Below are positions 60,149-64,000 of a DNA stretch of 64,000 nt, piece after piece (the stretch's first letter is position 1; each line of letters opens with the position of its first letter). The DNA is taken from the NCBI GenBank assembly GCA_014898415.1, contig RCTD01000001.1, positions 3,720,001-3,784,000 of the forward strand, given 5' to 3'. A program made the position numbers and the translations under genes. Below the pieces are notes generated by a model that was given only the letters and a program-made list of their open reading frames with translations, had not been told where the DNA came from and searched no databases. The DNA comes from Stromatinia cepivora. Its lineage: Eukaryota; Ascomycota; Leotiomycetes; Helotiales; Sclerotiniaceae.

Positions 60149-60712
60149 TTTAGGGGTGCGGAAATACTATAATGGGATGGATGGGTTTATCTAAAGGTCT
60201 AGTGGGATCGGCGTTGTACATGCTGGGCGACGGACTGGATCAGAGCATATGGAGCTGGGGAGTTAATTGATGATTTAACTCGATATGTATCATCACTTTT
60301 CATAAGGTCATATTTAAGATGATGCATGCTAAGAGCAAGAAACAACAGCATAGTAAATATTGAAAAGAAAATTTTCAATCATTGGCCCTGTTGAAATATC
60401 TTCTCTAGCTGTCCATTTTTCCCTAGATTTATTCATCTACTTTGATAAGCAGCCCATATCTAATATTTTGTTGTTTGTAAAAAAAAGTAAGTAATATCCC
60501 ACCCACCATCCATCTCTCATGAAGCAAAAGAATAATAATAGAAAAAACATGTGCCGGCGCTTGCTTTGCGTCGGAATATCCATAGGTTGAAAATACCGGT
60601 TCACACCAGTAATTTCCTACCATTGAATACCTTCTGCAGTGTTAAGCAACTTCAGATTTCCGCTACCCCTCGCACTCATTCCGATACTTTCGCTCCATTC
60701 TCGATTTTGGCT
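60149..60712. other. Convergent 3' intergenic region
   Basis: About 560 bp between the ends of the cyclin gene (plus) and the BTB-like gene (minus). Contains A-rich and T-rich stretches suited to 3' end formation on both strands (for example near 60475-60490 and 60360-60380). No additional gene is supported; open stretches here look like chance. Confidence 0.5.
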
Positions 60713-63539
60713 CTAGTCTTCGATAGTCTCAGTTACAGCCCAGGGCAACTCATACTCATCGACCTTGGTGCAAGTGAGATATGCGAGTTCACTATCAACT
60801 CCGCTGCTATCACCCATCAACTCATTGACCATCAAATCCTTTACCTTCTTCGCAGCGAAACCCTTCATAATATTCAGCTGCAACTCAACTTGGTCCTTTT
60901 CCCAATGTCCCCACTCTCTGGCCTCCGATACGGCTTTGAATGGTTCAACCATTGACATAACATCATCGATCTTGAGATAAGCATCACCACCTTGAGCCAG
61001 CAACCTATACATGTTCTTCTCCACGCTCGCATGTTCGTGGAGTCGAGCATGAGCGCATTTGTGTAACTGTTGAGAGAACCAATCGTGCCAGATTTGTACC
61101 ATAACCCACAAGTCAAAGGTCGTCTTCTCCAAATTATTGATACTGACTCTCACACCATCCTTTACGAGACAGCTTTGGAAAAGGGCGTCAGTGACTTTAT
61201 GTTTCTTCTTTTGGAGGTCGTCGGTTTTCTTCTCGATGAATTTGCCGAGCGTGGGATCAACCCGATCTTGTGGTGTGGGCCATGGCCAGGAAGGAAATTG
61301 TCCTACGATGTGGACAAAGGCTTCCTTGAAGATGGGGGTGCATTGTAGCTTGGCTGCCAAAATCAGGAAACGAGGAGGGTCTTGACGAATGGCTGAGTAT
61401 AGATCGCGGCCTTGAGAAAGGAGAGAGGCAATGATGTGAGGTCTAACAATCTTCAATGAGTCGTAGAGTGTAGCGACCTTGATCAATAGATTGGACTGTC
61501 TCATCGCGTTTGACACATCCGCCGTGGAGATCGCGGGAGGGCAATTGTAGTAGCAGAGAAAGAGGGAGTGGTATGTCTCGAGGACATCGGGATGTGGTGC
61601 TGTAGCTTGTTGTCCTACTGGCTTCTGGTTTGGCGTATTATTGCCTGGCTTTTCTGTGGCAGGGAGTACGACCTTGGTAACAGAATGATTATCAAAAGAC
61701 GATTCTTCCATAATTTGATCAAGCTTGGTTCGTTGTCTTTCCTCAGCCGTTGATTTTCCGTTCGTACGAACCTCAACCTCTTTTTCCAGCAGCTCCTGAA
61801 CACCCAAAGACACTTGTGGAGGGAGCCTTGGTGCCTCCTTTGGTCCTTCGACTCTCAAACTTGCATCGGCAGGAGCTTCGATCTCTCTGGCAGGGGAAAC
61901 GTGAGCAGCACGAACTTGAATAGTTTGACTGTTGTCTTGTTGTGGCTCTTCGATCATCATATTTGCATCGAGAAAAGCATCAATCTGGTTTTCAAGCGAA
62001 GTTCCAATGGTTGGAAGTGCTTCTGACATTAACCTTGTTACCTGCTGTGTTTCCTCAACTTTGATTTCCGGTTCTATTGAATTTTCAGTGGAGATAGTAG
62101 CCTGAAGCTGTTCTTCGGGGAATCCTTGGTGACTTAATAGAAATTGGTTAGGCTGAAGTTTTGGCTGACATTGTTCATCAATCTTGTCATTTGCATTGGC
62201 AATCTCAAGTTGTCTTTCTGGCGAACTTTGTGCGATTGGAAGGTTTTCTGAGAAAATCTGTTCCTCGGGTCCAACCTCTGCTTTGATAGGTGTCTCGAGT
62301 GGCGTGGTGGTATATTCTTCAGGAGAAATCTGAGTGCTTAGGTATACTTGAGAGTTCTCAGACATTTCGTAGTCCGTATCAGTTCCAGCTCCTGCTTTGG
62401 TGGGGCTTGAAGGTGGTGTAGCAACTTGATCCGCCATAGCTTTTCGTGTTTGGGGAGTAAGCTCAGCACTACCCAATTGAATGGCTGTATCTTCCTCTGA
62501 CTTGATGCTGTCTTCTTCGTGAAGTCCGTTGACTGGGTTCTGAGGAGACGGCTGAAGAGTGCCTGACAATGAAATGGAAATAGGAATATCAAGATGAGGA
62601 GCTGCTTCAAGGCCACCAGCCATATTCCCCATTTCAACGTCGTCAAATGAACCATCATATTGTGGCAAAAATAATGATGATTGACGAGTTTGAGATGCAC
62701 TATTGGTAGGAAGGGAATGTCCGTTTGAGTCAAATGTGCAGATAGCTCTAGTGGTGATCGCCTGTGGCTGCTTCTTGTACATTGTGAGTCCCTGTAGAAA
62801 TTAGTCCTATTTGTCCAATTCCAAACCATAGTGCATGAGTTTTTGGTAGAAAGAAGAAAATCATTTACCGTGCGCTTCAATACGTGGTGTTTGAGGCTAG
62901 CATCAAATCTGATTTCAAATCTATATTTGATTCCACAGTCTTCGGTGATCCTAGCTGCCACTTCCGAATCCACTTCATCGATGAATCTCTGCTGTAGTTC
63001 CCACCAAAACCAAGATGAGGCACGCTTCAATATATGCGAGTGCATCCTGTATGCATACTTGCAACTCTTCTGAATGAGTACGATGTATACATCGGCATCT
63101 TTATCTGCGAATGGCTGCAAGAGTCTTCTTGGAGACAAGTTTGGGCATGCAATGACTTCTGGGGAGATGACGACTTCGGATTCTTGCCTGGACTCGGTTG
63201 GTCTTTCCTCTTGCTTAGGCGCACGGAGCTTCGCTGTTGATGAGTGTGGATCTATTCAAAAGTTAGTAATTTAGGATGGAAGCTATCGTTGATATTTGCA
63301 TTATCTCCCCGACCTAAGAAGTGGGAACTTAGAGACTTCTGCATACCTGGACGAGATTTTCTGGGTGGCTCATCGTCATCTTCAATTTCGACCAGATCGT
63401 GCTCAATTGAAGGTTGAGGTCTGGTTGATCGCTTTCTGCTGTTGACCGCTCGAGCATTGAATGCATGATTGTTGGCGTCACCAACAATCAAGACCTCCTC
63501 ACCACGTTGGAATTGCTTACGAGAACCTCTTGGAGCCAT
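60713..63539 (-). CDS. BTB/POZ-like protein with long disordered middle
   Basis: Three exons on the minus strand: 63539-63347, 63251-62869, 62791-60713, 884 residues. Introns of 95 bp (GTATGC...TTACTAAC...ATAG) and 77 bp (GTAAAT...ACAG). ATG 63539 gives MAPRGSRKQF. Residues 1-104 are polar and likely disordered. Residues about 105-192 resemble a fungal BTB fold (FADKDADVYIVL, YRMHSHILKRASSWFWWELQ). About 195-590 is acidic and Gln/Pro/Ser-rich with no domain I can name. The C-terminal block 592-884 (YHSLFLCYYNCPPAI, LYDSLKIVRPHI, QDPPRFLILAAKLQC, VGQFPSWPWP) resembles a region found in many Pezizomycotina BTB-type hypothetical proteins. Role unknown; protein-protein interaction, perhaps nuclear, is inferred. 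Confidence 0.82.
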
Positions 63540-64000
63540 TATTATAGAATATGAGTAATGTTATCGATAAGATAAAGAGAGTAAATAAAAAAAAAAGATA
63601 GATTGGAAGGCAAAAGATAATAGCAATGAGAAGAAGTGAGAGAAGTCGACATAGATCGACGGTGATATTGGGGGTGGAGGTTGTTGTTGTTGTTGAGAGG
63701 GTTGAAAGAGAGTGGAAGTGGAAAAGTAGTAGATAAAAAAGTCTTCCGTTCGTACGCTACAAGTAGTGAATAAAGACGCGGAAAAGCGTGAGAGGTATTT
63801 GGTTTTAAAGATGACTTAATCTTGAGCTTGATCGAAGTATGGGTTTCTGGAAATTTGCAGTGAAGCAAGAGAAGTAGCAGCTAAGATTGTAGACTCGATT
63901 TCGTATTTGAGGGTTATCAGAATCCTGCCAAAAGGAGCATACCCATCTACCACTTCTATTGCGATGATTGTAAATTAACCAGTTTGCTGGAGAATAGAAG
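63540..64000 (-). promoter_or_regulatory. Upstream region of the BTB-like gene
   Basis: On the coding (minus) strand it is pyrimidine-rich close to the ATG (CAACAACAACCTCCACCCCC and CTCTTTATC runs), a common feature of fungal promoters and 5' leaders. No TATA box is evident. Open stretches here (63542-63868) lack coding character. Confidence 0.4.

Noticed and set aside
63542..63868. 108-codon minus-strand frame upstream of the BTB-like gene
   Set aside because: Low-complexity pyrimidine-rich leader sequence with no conserved motif; more likely promoter and 5' UTR.

Overview
The window looks like a chromosome segment from a filamentous ascomycete (Pezizomycotina). A very AT-rich, transition-mutated retrotransposon block fills positions 1 to about 56,660. 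It abuts a gene-dense, GC-normal segment (56,660-64,000) whose genes have short introns with GTATGT/GTAAGC donors and TACTAAC-type branch sites. Stop codons in the repeat block are almost all the kind expected from C-to-T or G-to-A changes (CAA/CAG to TAA/TAG, TGG to TGA/TAG, CGA to TGA), which is the signature of repeat-induced point mutation (RIP). The gene content and the style of the elements would fit a leotiomycete such as the Sclerotiniaceae, but that placement is a guess.

The repeat block is a stack of LTR retrotransposons inserted into one another. I could resolve most of it by matching LTR pairs and target-site duplications (TSDs). Left stack: Gypsy copy A1 (3264-~13047, entering from outside the window) carries the 3' part of Copia K (1-3263) and a complete Copia C (6781-12571, TSD TTAAT). 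Copia C in turn carries a solo LTR of the A family (11409-11700). A truncated Copia B3 (13048-13657 and 34965-35000) follows. Its LTR was hit by a small Gag-only element D (13658-34964, TSD CCTGA). D was then hit by a complete Copia B1 (15093-23379, minus, TSD TTAAT) and, inside its 3' LTR, by a complete 11.2-kb Gypsy A2 (23665-34880).

The middle part (35001-37387) is AT-rich filler with a minisatellite and two little-mutated solo LTRs, E (35715-35920, TSD GGTTG) and F (36518-36709, TSD ATATA). Right stack: Gypsy J (37388-56651, TSD ATAAT, about 7.0 kb once insertions are removed) carries Copia B2 (38664-46950, TSD TCTAA), Gag-only element G (47664-49338, minus, TSD AAAAG) and small element I (53215-55460, TSD AAAAC). 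Removing each inserted element plus one TSD copy rejoins the interrupted reading frame in the cases I checked (Copia C pol, D Gag, J gag, J pol), which supports the reconstruction.

The most unusual content is: (i) a long third reading frame of up to about 1,200 codons downstream of pol in Gypsy A2, not recognisable to me; (ii) a family of LTR elements coding only for a zinc-knuckle Gag (D and G); (iii) frame-preserving antisense ORFs between pol and the 3' LTR in Copia B and Copia K.

The right end holds three intact host genes: a Gfo/Idh/MocA-family oxidoreductase (57041-58244, plus, 3 exons), a cyclin H/Ccl1-type cyclin of the TFIIH kinase module (58820-60148, plus, 2 exons) and, convergent with it, an 884-residue BTB-like protein (60713-63539, minus, 3 exons). 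They show no sign of shared function.
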